64,000 nucleotides of DNA, taken from assembly GCA_031553315.1 (NCBI GenBank), contig JAVBLT010000002.1, forward strand, positions 1-64,000, in the 5' to 3' direction. Below are positions 39,632 through 48,284 of the stretch, piece after piece; the first letter of the stretch is position 1; each line of letters begins with the position of its first letter. This DNA comes from JAVBLT01 sp031553315 (GTDB lineage Bacteria > Verrucomicrobiota > Kiritimatiellia > RFP12 > DVOR01). The translations under genes were made by a program, and so were the position numbers. The notes beneath the pieces are model-generated. The model was not told the origin of the DNA, did no database searches, and saw nothing but the letters and a program-made list of their open reading frames with translations.

Positions 39632-42133
39632 TTAGGGAGTGGCTTCGAAAAGCCGGTTTACGTCGGCCTGGGCGGAGGGCAGATGGCGCACCGCGTATTC
39701 GGTCAGGGAGGCGGTGATTTTCTCAACGGTAGGATTATTTCCGGGAATCATCCATGTGCAGAAAAGCGCGGCGTTGATGGACTGGTTGGCTCTTTCGGAC
39801 AATTTGAGTGTTTTGGCCCGTTCGTCATCAAGCAGAAAATAGCGGATTTGTTCAACCATAACTTCAGGTCGCTTTTGTGTGATTTCAGACCAGGGCATGG
39901 GCTTGTCGTTGATGTAGACCCGGTCTTTTGTAACCTTTGAAATGGCGTAGCGGCCTTTGAAGGCCGGCAGTTTCTGCATGAGGAATGCCTGAAGTGAGCG
40001 CAAGCGCTCGATTTTCTCCAGCGGGACGACTGTGGCGGCTTTCCCTTTTTCCGTTTTGAACCCGGCGGTGCGCATGTTGAACTTGCGCGCCGCGGCATCG
40101 AAATCAAAGGTTTGGAGGTCGGTATAGATTTCGGTCAGCGCCATGCCTGCGGCTTCCACTTCAGTTTGCTCGAGCTGAGCCGTGCGCTCCTGTTCGAGGC
40201 GCTCGGCTTCAACGGCTTTGGCGCGTTGCTCGGCTTCGAGGCGATCCTGGTCTTCGCGTTTCATCTCCTGAATGGCCAGGCGGTAATCGCGATTGATGAT
40301 CTGGGCAGACTGGCGGATGTAGTCGACAATCGCCTTGCCGTCGGTCACGCCGGGCCGGCTCTTGAAGGCCGCCAAGGCGGTCGAAATGTTGTTTTCGATC
40401 TTCCGAAGCCCCTCCAGCGTCACCATCTTGTCTTGCGACGCAAGGTGCTGACCCTCGACCCAGCCGGCCAGATCGCGCGCGCAAAGGGCGTTTTCCTTTA
40501 ATCCGTAGAAACGGTTGTGCAGCTCGATCGAGCGCTGGATGAGGCGGGGGAGGGCTTCGGGTTCGGGCTTCGCGACCGGTTCGGGGGCGGGAGCCGGTGC
40601 ATCAGCGGCGGGGGTCTGCGGCTGCGCGGCCGGAAGGGTGGGGGCGTAAGGCGCATGCGCGGGTTCGGCGGGCACGGCGCGGTTGTGAAATTGCGCCCGG
40701 GTGCCGCGCCTGACATCGCGGACAATGGCGGCAAGCATCGGCACGGCCTCGGTCGCGCAGGCTTCAAGCGTTGTGGCCAATGTGTTGATTTCGGCCTGCT
40801 GCGCCATGATTTTATCGAGCACGCGAAGACCTTCTTCGGCTTCGGTTTCGTTTCGATACTGGCCGGCGATCTTATCGGAGGGTTTCAGCTCGGAGGCCTT
40901 TTGGGTTGCCAGCACAATGCCGACCACGAGGCCGGCGAGGGCAAGAAGAACAATGCAAGCCACCGCAATGAAAATTTTCACGCGCAGGGCTCCGGCGGCG
41001 GCCTCATCTTGCGGGTTCACGGTCTTGAACTGCTCAAGCGACATCGGGTCGAGAATCTCGCCCTGGCCCTGGCGGGTAATGCCCGCGGGAATGGTGAGCT
41101 TGCCCGGGGTGGGCGGAGTGGGGGAGGCGGGAGGCGGCGTTTTCCCTTTGAGGACGATGCGTTTGCCGGCAAGAGGCGCCGGTTTGACGGCACTCTGCAC
41201 GGCGCGCATGTCGGCAATAAGCGATTCATAGGTCGGGTAGCGCTGGGCGGGATCGCTGGCGAGCATGCGCATGATCAGGGCGTTGAGCGCGTCGGGGATA
41301 CCGGGGGCGAGGTCTTTCAACGGGCGGGGATTCGATTCGAGGCGGGCTTTCATCACGGCGATCGAATCGGCGCCTTCGAAGGGGGGCACGCCGGCGATGG
41401 CGTGGTAAAGGGTGCCGCCGAGGCTGTAAATGTCGGCCCGGTGATCGATTTTCTGGCGGCGGAGCGTTTCCGGGGCGATGTAGTAGGGGGTGCCCCATAC
41501 TTCATTGTTTGCGCCGGCGTGCGCGCCCGCGAGAGCGGCGATGCCGAAATCGGCCAATTTGGCGTTCCGGTTTTCATCGACCAGAATGTTTTCGGGCTTC
41601 ACGTCGCCATGGACGATGCCCATTTCAGAGGCCTGTTTCAAGCCTTCGGCCACTTCTTCGCCGATGCGCAGCGCGGTGGATTGGCTGACGGGGCCGTTTT
41701 TCATCATGCGGTCGAGGCTGTCGGGCTGGACAAGCTCCATGGCGATGTAGGGCTGGCCGCACACTTCGCCGAAGGAATAAATCTGCACGATGTGGGGGTG
41801 ATTCAGGCGCGCGGCCGATTGCGCTTCGCGGCGGAAGGTTTCGATGAAGCTGGGGTCGGCCGTCATTGAGCGGAGAATCACCTTGATGGCCACTTTGCGC
41901 TTGAGCGCCTCGTCGACGGCTTCGTAAACGGCGCCCATGCCGCCGCAACCGATCAGGCGCACGAGGCGGAAATTGGCAAGCGTTCCGGGGATAAGAATCT
42001 CTTTTGCACATGCGGGGCACGGGATCTGGCTCAGGGGCGGAGCGGCGTCGTTCGGCAGCTCGGCCTGGCACAGCGGGCATTTGGGGTCTTCGACCTTCTC
42101 GGCGTGGATTGTGGCTTTTCCCGTTTCTGACAT
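39632..42133 (-). CDS. Membrane-anchored Ser/Thr protein kinase with N-terminal zinc ribbon
   Basis: An 833-residue PknB-like kinase. Residues 19-42 hold a zinc ribbon (CPLC...CPAC). Kinase domain about 54-310: G-loop IGCGGMGAVYEA, K84, HGDVKPEN at 175-182 in place of HRD (a non-RD kinase), DFG 195-197, WGTPYYIAPE. A Pro-rich linker and one membrane helix (386-409) follow, then a coiled-coil Glu/Gln-rich domain of about 400 residues (RLEAEQRAKAVEAERLEQERTAQLEQ near 620-645), periplasmic if the kinase is cytoplasmic. Typical of PVC bacteria. Non-RD kinases often do not rely on activation-loop phosphorylation. Divergent from lgt, which has a second kinase behind it. Ribosome binding site GAGGGA. 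Confidence 0.9.
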   Translation of the reverse strand: MSETGKATIHAEKVEDPKCPLCQAELPNDAAPPLSQIPCPACAKEILIPGTLANFRLVRLIGCGGMGAVYEAVDEALKRKVAIKVILRSMTADPSFIETFRREAQSAARLNHPHIVQIYSFGEVCGQPYIAMELVQPDSLDRMMKNGPVSQSTALRIGEEVAEGLKQASEMGIVHGDVKPENILVDENRNAKLADFGIAALAGAHAGANNEVWGTPYYIAPETLRRQKIDHRADIYSLGGTLYHAIAGVPPFEGADSIAVMKARLESNPRPLKDLAPGIPDALNALIMRMLASDPAQRYPTYESLIADMRAVQSAVKPAPLAGKRIVLKGKTPPPASPTPPTPGKLTIPAGITRQGQGEILDPMSLEQFKTVNPQDEAAAGALRVKIFIAVACIVLLALAGLVVGIVLATQKASELKPSDKIAGQYRNETEAEEGLRVLDKIMAQQAEINTLATTLEACATEAVPMLAAIVRDVRRGTRAQFHNRAVPAEPAHAPYAPTLPAAQPQTPAADAPAPAPEPVAKPEPEALPRLIQRSIELHNRFYGLKENALCARDLAGWVEGQHLASQDKMVTLEGLRKIENNISTALAAFKSRPGVTDGKAIVDYIRQSAQIINRDYRLAIQEMKREDQDRLEAEQRAKAVEAERLEQERTAQLEQTEVEAAGMALTEIYTDLQTFDFDAAARKFNMRTAGFKTEKGKAATVVPLEKIERLRSLQAFLMQKLPAFKGRYAISKVTKDRVYINDKPMPWSEITQKRPEVMVEQIRYFLLDDERAKTLKLSERANQSINAALFCTWMIPGNNPTVEKITASLTEYAVRHLPSAQADVNRLFEATP

Positions 42134-42159
42134 AATTCCCTCGTGTTTCCAGAAAATGC

Positions 42160-42188
42160 TTGTTCCCAGTTAATGATTAACGCATAAT
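42160..42188 (+). promoter_or_regulatory. Predicted promoter of lgt
   Basis: -35 TTGTTC (42160-42165), a 17-base spacer, -10 CATAAT (42183-42188). The -10 overlaps a perfect inverted repeat. Confidence 0.55.
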
Positions 42189-42191
42189 CAT
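42173..42191. promoter_or_regulatory. Inverted repeat between the divergent kinase and lgt genes
   Basis: ATGATTA (42173-42179), 5-base loop, TAATCAT (42185-42191): perfect 7-bp arms lying over the lgt -10. Possible operator for both directions; no matching regulator identified. Confidence 0.4.
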
Positions 42192-42233
42192 GCACCGTTG
42201 CGTCAAAATTGTCCAGTTAAATAAAGGATTTTC

Positions 42234-43046
42234 ATGCATTCTCTGCTTTTTAAAATCGGGCCGCTTTCCATCCACGCCTATGGATTGTGCATTGCTTTGG
42301 GCTTTTTGGCGGCCTGGGGGCTTGCCCACCTTCAGGCGAGGCGAACGGGGCGCCGCTCCGATTACTTTTCCGATCTGCTGGTCTGGACGATGGCTTCGGG
42401 GGTGATTGGCGCGCGCCTGGCGTTTGTGATTGAAAACTGGTCGGCGGAGTTCGCCGCGAATCCGCTTCAGATCTTACGCATTGATCAGGGAGGGCTCGTT
42501 TTCTACGGCGGTTTTATCGGCGCGGTCGCCGTGATTTGGCTTTTTTGCCTGTTTAAGAAGGAATCGCCCCTGGCGATGGCCGATTTTCTCCTGACCCTGC
42601 TTCCGCTGGGCCACGCCTTCGGCCGCCTGGGCTGTTTCATGCACGGCTGCTGCTATGGCCGGGTGACGGATTCCGCCTTTGGCATTTCCTTTCCCGCCGG
42701 GTCGGAGCCCTGGCGCGCCCAGTGCCACGAAGGATTGATTTCGCAGGCCATGCCCCGCTCGCTGCCGCTGGCGCCCACGCAGCTTTTTGAAGCGGCGGGC
42801 AATCTGCTTCTCTTTGCGGGCCTCTACACGTTTTACCCCCGCCTTCGCCTGCGCAAGGGGTTGACCTCGGGGATTTATCTCACGGGCTATGCCGCGCTGC
42901 GCTTCACGATCGAGATTTTCCGCGCCGACCACCGGGCACGCGTGTGGGGCGGGCTTTCGATCGGCCAGTTTATCTCGTGCGGCATTCTTGCCGTGGGGTT
43001 GCTTTTGCTGGCTCGCGCCCTGATTCGCCGCCCCGAGGCTAATTAA
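42234..43046 (+). CDS. lgt: Prolipoprotein diacylglyceryl transferase Lgt
   Basis: A 270-residue integral membrane enzyme that moves diacylglycerol to the lipobox cysteine of prolipoproteins. Signature motifs: SIHAYGLCIALGFLAAWGLA, GGLVFYGGFIGAV, LGHAFGRLGCFMHGCCYG (the FGRxGCFxxGCCYG box) and LAPTQLFEAAG, RFTIEIFRADHR. Seven membrane segments are expected. Consistent with the lipoproteins predicted at 15.9 and 20.1 kb. Complete and typical. Confidence 0.96.
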   Translation: MHSLLFKIGPLSIHAYGLCIALGFLAAWGLAHLQARRTGRRSDYFSDLLVWTMASGVIGARLAFVIENWSAEFAANPLQILRIDQGGLVFYGGFIGAVAVIWLFCLFKKESPLAMADFLLTLLPLGHAFGRLGCFMHGCCYGRVTDSAFGISFPAGSEPWRAQCHEGLISQAMPRSLPLAPTQLFEAAGNLLLFAGLYTFYPRLRLRKGLTSGIYLTGYAALRFTIEIFRADHRARVWGGLSIGQFISCGILAVGLLLLARALIRRPEAN

Positions 43047-43047
43047 C

Positions 43048-43076
43048 TTGAATTTCGACCCTTTCACCGCTACACT
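43048..43076 (+). promoter_or_regulatory. Predicted promoter of the kinase-pyrK-ebo operon
   Basis: -35 TTGAAT (43048-43053), a 17-base spacer, -10 TACACT (43071-43076). It begins one base after the lgt stop, so the long plus-strand run to der may be independent of lgt. Confidence 0.6.
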
Positions 43077-43105
43077 CTCTCACAACATGCGGGGAAAACT
43101 CATTT

Positions 43106-46015
43106 ATGGCTGAACAGGACAAAACAACCGTTATTCCGGCGGAATCAGACCCCGCCGCCAAAACGATTCTCCTGATTCCCGGGAATGAAACCGCCGAAGC
43201 CGGCGCATTTTCCGCCTCGGGAACAGGTTCCGAAGCGCTTTTCAGCCAGTATACGATCTGCGGTAAAATCGGCGACGGCGGAATGGGTGTGGTTTACCTT
43301 GCCAGAGACCGCCGCCTGGGGCGTTATGTGGCCATCAAGCGCCTCAACGAACAGGCGCTGCAAAACCCTGTGCTCCGGCAGCGCTTTCTCTATGAAGCCC
43401 GCGCGGTGGCGGTATTGAACCATGTGCATGTGGTGCACATCTACGCGCTGGGGGAGGATGAGCTCGGCCCCTACATTGTCATGGAATACGTGGCGGGGCC
43501 GCCGAGGACCGAAGTCTACCTTCCGGAGGCCGAAGGCGAACGCCGCGAACCGCGCCCCGGAAAGAGCATGACGCTCGAACAGCTTGTCAACGCCGAAGGC
43601 GCCATGGCGCAGGACGACGCCATCGCCATGATCATGAAAATCGCGCGCACCATCGCCTATGCCCACGGGTGCGGCGTGATTCACCGCGACCTTAAGCCGG
43701 CCAACATCCTGCTCGACGTCACCCGCGAACCTAAAATCGTCGACTTCGGCCTCGCCCGGCTCGAGCGCACGCGTGAAGAACAGGATGCCGGCAAGCTCAC
43801 CGTGCCCGGCGAAAAGCTCCTCAGCATGGGGTACAGCGCCCCCGAGCTGGAGCAGGATGCCAGCACCTCGGATACGCGGGCCGACGTCTACAGCATCGGC
43901 GCCATCTTTTACTTCCTGCTGACCGGCCGCAACCCGCGCTACTATCGCGAGCAGGATGTGCCGCCCGCCTTGCGCGAGATTCTCAAGCGCGCGCTCGCCA
44001 ACCAGCGCGAGGAACGGTTTCAGACGGTCGACGCGTTTGTCCATGCGCTTTCCGAGGTGATCGCCCGCAACAAAGTCGAAATGCCCACCGTCAAGACCGT
44101 GTGGCGCTGCAAATGGTGCGACGCCGTTAATCCGCTTTCGACCCGTTTTTGCGGCGAATGCGGCTGGGAAGGCATGGAACACTGCGCCGAATGCAACGCC
44201 GAGATTTTCGTAGGCATGCAATACTGCGGAAGCTGCGGCGCCGATGCCCGCCTCTACGAACATGTGCTGGCCGTTAAAAAGCAAATCGAAGAAGCCTGGG
44301 AAAAGCGGCGCTTTGAGCGCGTCGTCACCCTCACCAGCCAGATCCACGGTTTCGAACCCGCCGGCCCTTCCGGCCGAAAATTGCTCAAAAACATCATGAG
44401 CCAGCGCGATGCCGCCGAAAAGAGCATCGCCCGCCGCGACCGCCTCGCCACGCTGATCCCCGCCGAGCTCAAGGCTGAAAATTACGAGCGGGCACAGGCC
44501 TTTATCGATGAGTTTCGCCAGCTCAATGAAAATTCGCTGATCTACGAGGATGAATTGCGCCGTATTCCCGAGGCGATTCTCAAACGCGACATCGCCCGCA
44601 TCTGGCAATATATCCGCAATCGCGACTGGGAGACCGCCCGCCGCCTGTGCGACACGCTCCGCCCCGCCTATGTGCACACGCCCGAATATGCCGGCGTGCG
44701 CGCGGCCATCGACCGCCATGCCGCCTTCCGAAAATTGTTTTCGGTCGTTTCGCTTCTGATCGCGCTGTTTATGGTTTACTTTTTCTCCGCGCCGCTCGTC
44801 GCGCGCTTTTCAGGCGGGCACCTCGGATCCTTCGCATCCGTCGTTTACCGGCCCATTCAAAGCGTCTATACCGCCGAGCCGCTCGCGCCCTTTTTCTCGC
44901 CCTACGTCCGGTTCCTCAACCTCGACTATTCGCCCGGCGAGATGTTCAGCACGCTCCCCGAAGCGCCCGCCGACCTGCCGCGCCAGCAGACCGCGTTTAC
45001 CGACGACGTGCTCAAAAAGAAATCCGATTTCGAGCGCGAGCTCCGGCGGATTCTCGAAACCGTGCCCACCGTCAACGCCATGCTTCTCGGCCAATACAGC
45101 GAAGAGCTCCGCGAGCTCACCCGCCGCCGCCAGGAAGCCGGCGATTACGATACCTGGGTCGCCGCCACGCAGCTCGTTCAAAAGCCCTCCGGCAGGCTCG
45201 ACCCCCCCTTGCCCGACGATGTGCCCGCCATCGCCGAGCTGAAAAAACGCTTTATCCGCCTTGAGGCCGACCACCGCCTGCAACGCAGCCGGCAGCTCGT
45301 AGGCGAATCCAAAAAATACACCTCGCTCCTGAGCGAAGTGCTCAAGGAGTATACCAGAGACGGCCGCGCCGAGCTTGCCTCCGTCATCAACGACGAAATC
45401 AAACGCGTCAAAAACATGCCCGAGCTCGTCGAAGCCGAGGCCCAGCTCGCCGAAGCCGCCAAAAACGCCCACGGCAACAACCCCATGCCCGTGACCCCGC
45501 AGACCGACGTCTACTTCGATGTCCTGCGAAAACACCGCCAGGTCTTCGAAAAAGAACTGGCCGACGAAAACAATCCCTCCGCCGAAGCCCTCCGCCAGTG
45601 GCCCGTCCGCTACGACCAGGCCCTGCGCGTGCTCATGGATGAATTCCAGCAGTGGGGCGATTTCAACGGCTGGGAGAGCGTTTCCATTGAGCGCTCCCGT
45701 TTCGAAGCGGATCGCGTGATCACGACCGACGACCTCGTGGTCGAACCCGAAAAGCTCGCCGACGTGCAGCGCGGCTTCCTGAAACAATACACGGAAAACC
45801 ACATTGCCCGCGCAAAAAACGTTATCGAATGCGTGGAACGCTACATCGCCAATCTTGAGAAACTCCAACGCGAGCTGACGGTCAAAGGCGAAATGGCAGG
45901 CGCTTCGGCGGTCAATACCGAGTTGCGCCGCGTTCGCCAGCTGCCCGATTATCTCAGCGCGCAGAACCAGGTCGCGCCGCCCAGAAAAGAAGCGCCCGCA
46001 GCCAAACCACAATAA
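43106..46015 (+). CDS. Ser/Thr protein kinase with central double zinc ribbon and membrane anchor
   Basis: A 969-residue PknB-like kinase. Kinase domain about 48-320: G-loop GKIGDGGMGVVYLA, K78 (VAIKR), HRDLKPAN (193-200), DFG 213-215, GYSAPE, ADVYSIGAIFYFLLTGRNP; an RD kinase, with a 30-residue insert near 130-160. Two zinc ribbons follow (C335/C338/C349/C352 and C360/C363/C374/C377). One membrane helix at about 544-563 leads to a 400-residue coiled-coil domain. The first gene of an operon with pyrK, a DnaJ-like protein, eboC, eboF, a PP2C phosphatase and an HPt protein. Paralogous in design to the kinase at 39.6-42.1 kb. Confidence 0.92.
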   Translation: MAEQDKTTVIPAESDPAAKTILLIPGNETAEAGAFSASGTGSEALFSQYTICGKIGDGGMGVVYLARDRRLGRYVAIKRLNEQALQNPVLRQRFLYEARAVAVLNHVHVVHIYALGEDELGPYIVMEYVAGPPRTEVYLPEAEGERREPRPGKSMTLEQLVNAEGAMAQDDAIAMIMKIARTIAYAHGCGVIHRDLKPANILLDVTREPKIVDFGLARLERTREEQDAGKLTVPGEKLLSMGYSAPELEQDASTSDTRADVYSIGAIFYFLLTGRNPRYYREQDVPPALREILKRALANQREERFQTVDAFVHALSEVIARNKVEMPTVKTVWRCKWCDAVNPLSTRFCGECGWEGMEHCAECNAEIFVGMQYCGSCGADARLYEHVLAVKKQIEEAWEKRRFERVVTLTSQIHGFEPAGPSGRKLLKNIMSQRDAAEKSIARRDRLATLIPAELKAENYERAQAFIDEFRQLNENSLIYEDELRRIPEAILKRDIARIWQYIRNRDWETARRLCDTLRPAYVHTPEYAGVRAAIDRHAAFRKLFSVVSLLIALFMVYFFSAPLVARFSGGHLGSFASVVYRPIQSVYTAEPLAPFFSPYVRFLNLDYSPGEMFSTLPEAPADLPRQQTAFTDDVLKKKSDFERELRRILETVPTVNAMLLGQYSEELRELTRRRQEAGDYDTWVAATQLVQKPSGRLDPPLPDDVPAIAELKKRFIRLEADHRLQRSRQLVGESKKYTSLLSEVLKEYTRDGRAELASVINDEIKRVKNMPELVEAEAQLAEAAKNAHGNNPMPVTPQTDVYFDVLRKHRQVFEKELADENNPSAEALRQWPVRYDQALRVLMDEFQQWGDFNGWESVSIERSRFEADRVITTDDLVVEPEKLADVQRGFLKQYTENHIARAKNVIECVERYIANLEKLQRELTVKGEMAGASAVNTELRRVRQLPDYLSAQNQVAPPRKEAPAAKPQ

Positions 46016-46027
46016 GGATTGCCAATC

Positions 46028-46810
46028 ATGGAACAGACACGCGGAACCGTCATTGAGAACCGTCCGGTCAAATCGGATTACCACATTTTGGTCTGTTCGG
46101 CTCCCGGCGTGGCACAGGCGGCAAAGCCCGGGCAGTTCATTCACCTGCGCGTGCCCGGGTTGCACGAAGCCCGCCTGCGCCGGCCCTTCAGCATCTACGA
46201 AGCCGATGCCGCCGCCGGCACGGTGACCTTTCTTTACAAGGTCGTCGGCCACGGCACGGGAACGCTCTCCGGCCTGCTTCCCGGAGCCAGCGTCGACCTG
46301 CTCGGCCCGCTCGGCAACGGCTTTCCCCTCAACCCCGAAGGCACCCCCTTTCTCATCGGCGGCGGTTTTGGCGTGGCGCCGCTCTATTTTCTGGCCAAAA
46401 GCCTGCCGCGAAAGGGTATTCTTTTCGTGGGCGGCCGCACGGCGGGCGATATCCTGGAAACGGATCGTTTCCGCGAGCTGGGGTGGGAGGTGCGCATCGC
46501 CACGCAAGACGGTTCGCTCTGTGAAAAAGCGCTCGTGACCGCGCCGCTCGACGCCGCCCTCGCACAGTGCCCCAAAGCCGAGCTCTACGCCTGCGGCCCC
46601 GACGGCATGCTCAAAGCCGTGGGCGACCGCGCGATTGCCGCCGGTTGCCGCGCCTGGCTCTCGCTTGACAAACACATGGTCTGCGCCGTGGGCGCGTGCC
46701 TCGCCTGCGTGCAGGCGCTCCGCCGGGCCGACGGCTCCGAATGGGTCGGCCGGGTCTGCAAAGACGGCCCCGTTTTCGAAGCCCGCGAAATCATCTGGGG
46801 GCAATCATGA
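46028..46810 (+). CDS. pyrK: Dihydroorotate dehydrogenase electron transfer subunit (PyrK-like)
   Basis: A 260-residue FAD/2Fe-2S flavoprotein of the PyrK/ferredoxin reductase family that passes electrons between dihydroorotate dehydrogenase B and NAD. Motifs: FAD site RLRRPFSIYEAD, GTGTLSGLLPGASVDLLGPLGNGF, NAD site LIGGGFGVAPLYFLAKSL, ELYACGPDGMLKAV, and the C-terminal 2Fe-2S cysteines C-AVGA-C-LA-C plus GRVCKDGPVF. ATG 46028 is preferred since AAGGA lies about 10 bases upstream. No pyrD is in the window, so the partner catalytic subunit is separate. Overlaps the next gene by ATGA. Confidence 0.88.
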   Translation: MEQTRGTVIENRPVKSDYHILVCSAPGVAQAAKPGQFIHLRVPGLHEARLRRPFSIYEADAAAGTVTFLYKVVGHGTGTLSGLLPGASVDLLGPLGNGFPLNPEGTPFLIGGGFGVAPLYFLAKSLPRKGILFVGGRTAGDILETDRFRELGWEVRIATQDGSLCEKALVTAPLDAALAQCPKAELYACGPDGMLKAVGDRAIAAGCRAWLSLDKHMVCAVGACLACVQALRRADGSEWVGRVCKDGPVFEAREIIWGQS

Positions 46811-48282
46811 AAACCGCCTTCGCGTCCCTCGCCGCCCTTGCCGCCACGCTGACCTTCGGCCAGGCCACACAGGCGCAAAACGAGCGTTTCAACGCCGCCT
46901 TCCTGCCGGTTGAACAGGCACACACCAACGCGGCTCCCGAAAACATCAGCTACGAAGAACGCGTGTACCAAGCCTTCGAGACCTTGAAAAAAGACCCGGC
47001 CTCCAGCATCGACCTGGAAGCCATCCGCCGCATGGCCATGGACGAAGGCCTCGAAAAAGATCCCGAGCTCCGCGCCTGCGCCTATGCCGCCTACGCCGTT
47101 TCACTGGCCATGCAGGGCGAAAACGCCGATTACATCAGGCTCTTTGAAAGCTTTTCAAAGCAGTTTACCAACGAAGTCGTCACCGCACAGATCAATCCGC
47201 AGAACCTGACAGGCGCCTGCCCGCAGTGCCGCGGCCAAAACAGCCGCACAGTCCGCTGCATGGTCTGCAACAACGGCCGGTGCAAAAAGTGCCTGGGCTC
47301 CGGAAAAATCACGGCCAGGCCCTCCATGAGCGCCCGCTCCACGCTGACCCCCGCCGCCGCGGCGCAAACGCCCTGCGCCCAATGCTCCGGAACCGGCAAA
47401 TGCCAGGTCTGCGCGGCCACACGCGTGAACTGCGAAGCCTGCGGCAATTCAGGAATCGCGCCCGATGCCGGAAAAATGCGAGAGGTGTTTTACAATCTGG
47501 CGGAAAGCGGTGAAAAACGTTCATTTCAGCGCGTCGAGCACGATTTGAAGGAGCGCGCCGCCTCGATTGCCGTCATGCGGATCGTCGCTCAGGCCAAGCG
47601 CACCCGCGACCCGAAAAAGGCCGCGGAGCTCCTGCAGCTCCTCCCCTCGCAATATCCCGAAGCCCCTGAAATCCCGCCGCTGATCGATACCATTGGCCTG
47701 CTTCAGGCCGATGCCGCCGAGCGCGATTATAACGCCCCGAACCGGGTGCGCCTGCGGGAAAACGTCAAAAACGCCATTCAACAGGCCCAATCCGCGCGAA
47801 ATGTCGACGATGGCATCGGGCAGCTTCGCGAGGCTCAGGAGCGCTTTGCCGCCGCCGACAACGCCTCCGATTTGGCCGTGGCGCTCGAAGGCCTTGAAAA
47901 AGAGCGCGCCCGCCGCAATGAAGAAGCATCGAAAAACGTCAGCGAGGCCCTGGCGCGAATTGAGAAAATCGACGATCTCGACATTGCCCTTGAACAGCTG
48001 GATTTTCTCCAGAAATCGACCGACAATGAAGCGCAAAAAGCACGTGTCAAAAATGCCCGCCTCAACCTCGAAATCAAGCTGAACCAGAAAAAGAAAGAAC
48101 AGCGGCAATTCTTTATCGCCGGCGGGATCGCCGGCGGGATTCTGCTCGCGGTTGGTTTTTTCGCCTTTTCCATTCAGCAACAGATCAGGCAACGCAAGCG
48201 GAAGCAGCGCGCCGCCGCCCAGAACCGTTTCCCTTTCCGCATTCCGCCGAGCGACAGCGATCCCTTTTCAAAGAAAAAGTAA
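46807..48282 (+). CDS. Exported, membrane-anchored protein with DnaJ-like cysteine repeats
   Basis: A 491-residue protein, unknown function. Signal peptide at 1-23 (ASLAALAATLTFGQATQAQ). Residues 138-212 hold six CxxC pairs (C138/141, C151/154, C159/162, C190/193, C199/202, C209/212), several in the form CxxCxGxG as in the zinc centre of DnaJ (CPQCRGQ, CLGSGK, CAQCSGTG). A long helical region follows (220-430) with tetratricopeptide-like or coiled-coil character, and a C-terminal membrane helix near 440-462 with a basic tail (RKRKQR). It resembles DnaJ cysteine-rich domains with no J domain, placed in the periplasm. Starts within pyrK (ATGA) and ends 2 bases before eboC. Confidence 0.7.
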   Translation: MKTAFASLAALAATLTFGQATQAQNERFNAAFLPVEQAHTNAAPENISYEERVYQAFETLKKDPASSIDLEAIRRMAMDEGLEKDPELRACAYAAYAVSLAMQGENADYIRLFESFSKQFTNEVVTAQINPQNLTGACPQCRGQNSRTVRCMVCNNGRCKKCLGSGKITARPSMSARSTLTPAAAAQTPCAQCSGTGKCQVCAATRVNCEACGNSGIAPDAGKMREVFYNLAESGEKRSFQRVEHDLKERAASIAVMRIVAQAKRTRDPKKAAELLQLLPSQYPEAPEIPPLIDTIGLLQADAAERDYNAPNRVRLRENVKNAIQQAQSARNVDDGIGQLREAQERFAAADNASDLAVALEGLEKERARRNEEASKNVSEALARIEKIDDLDIALEQLDFLQKSTDNEAQKARVKNARLNLEIKLNQKKKEQRQFFIAGGIAGGILLAVGFFAFSIQQQIRQRKRKQRAAAQNRFPFRIPPSDSDPFSKKK

Positions 48283-48284
48283 CC

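Noticed and set aside
44810..46804. Long minus-strand frame opposite the second kinase and pyrK
   Set aside because: Antisense shadow; the plus strand encodes recognisable domains across the whole stretch.
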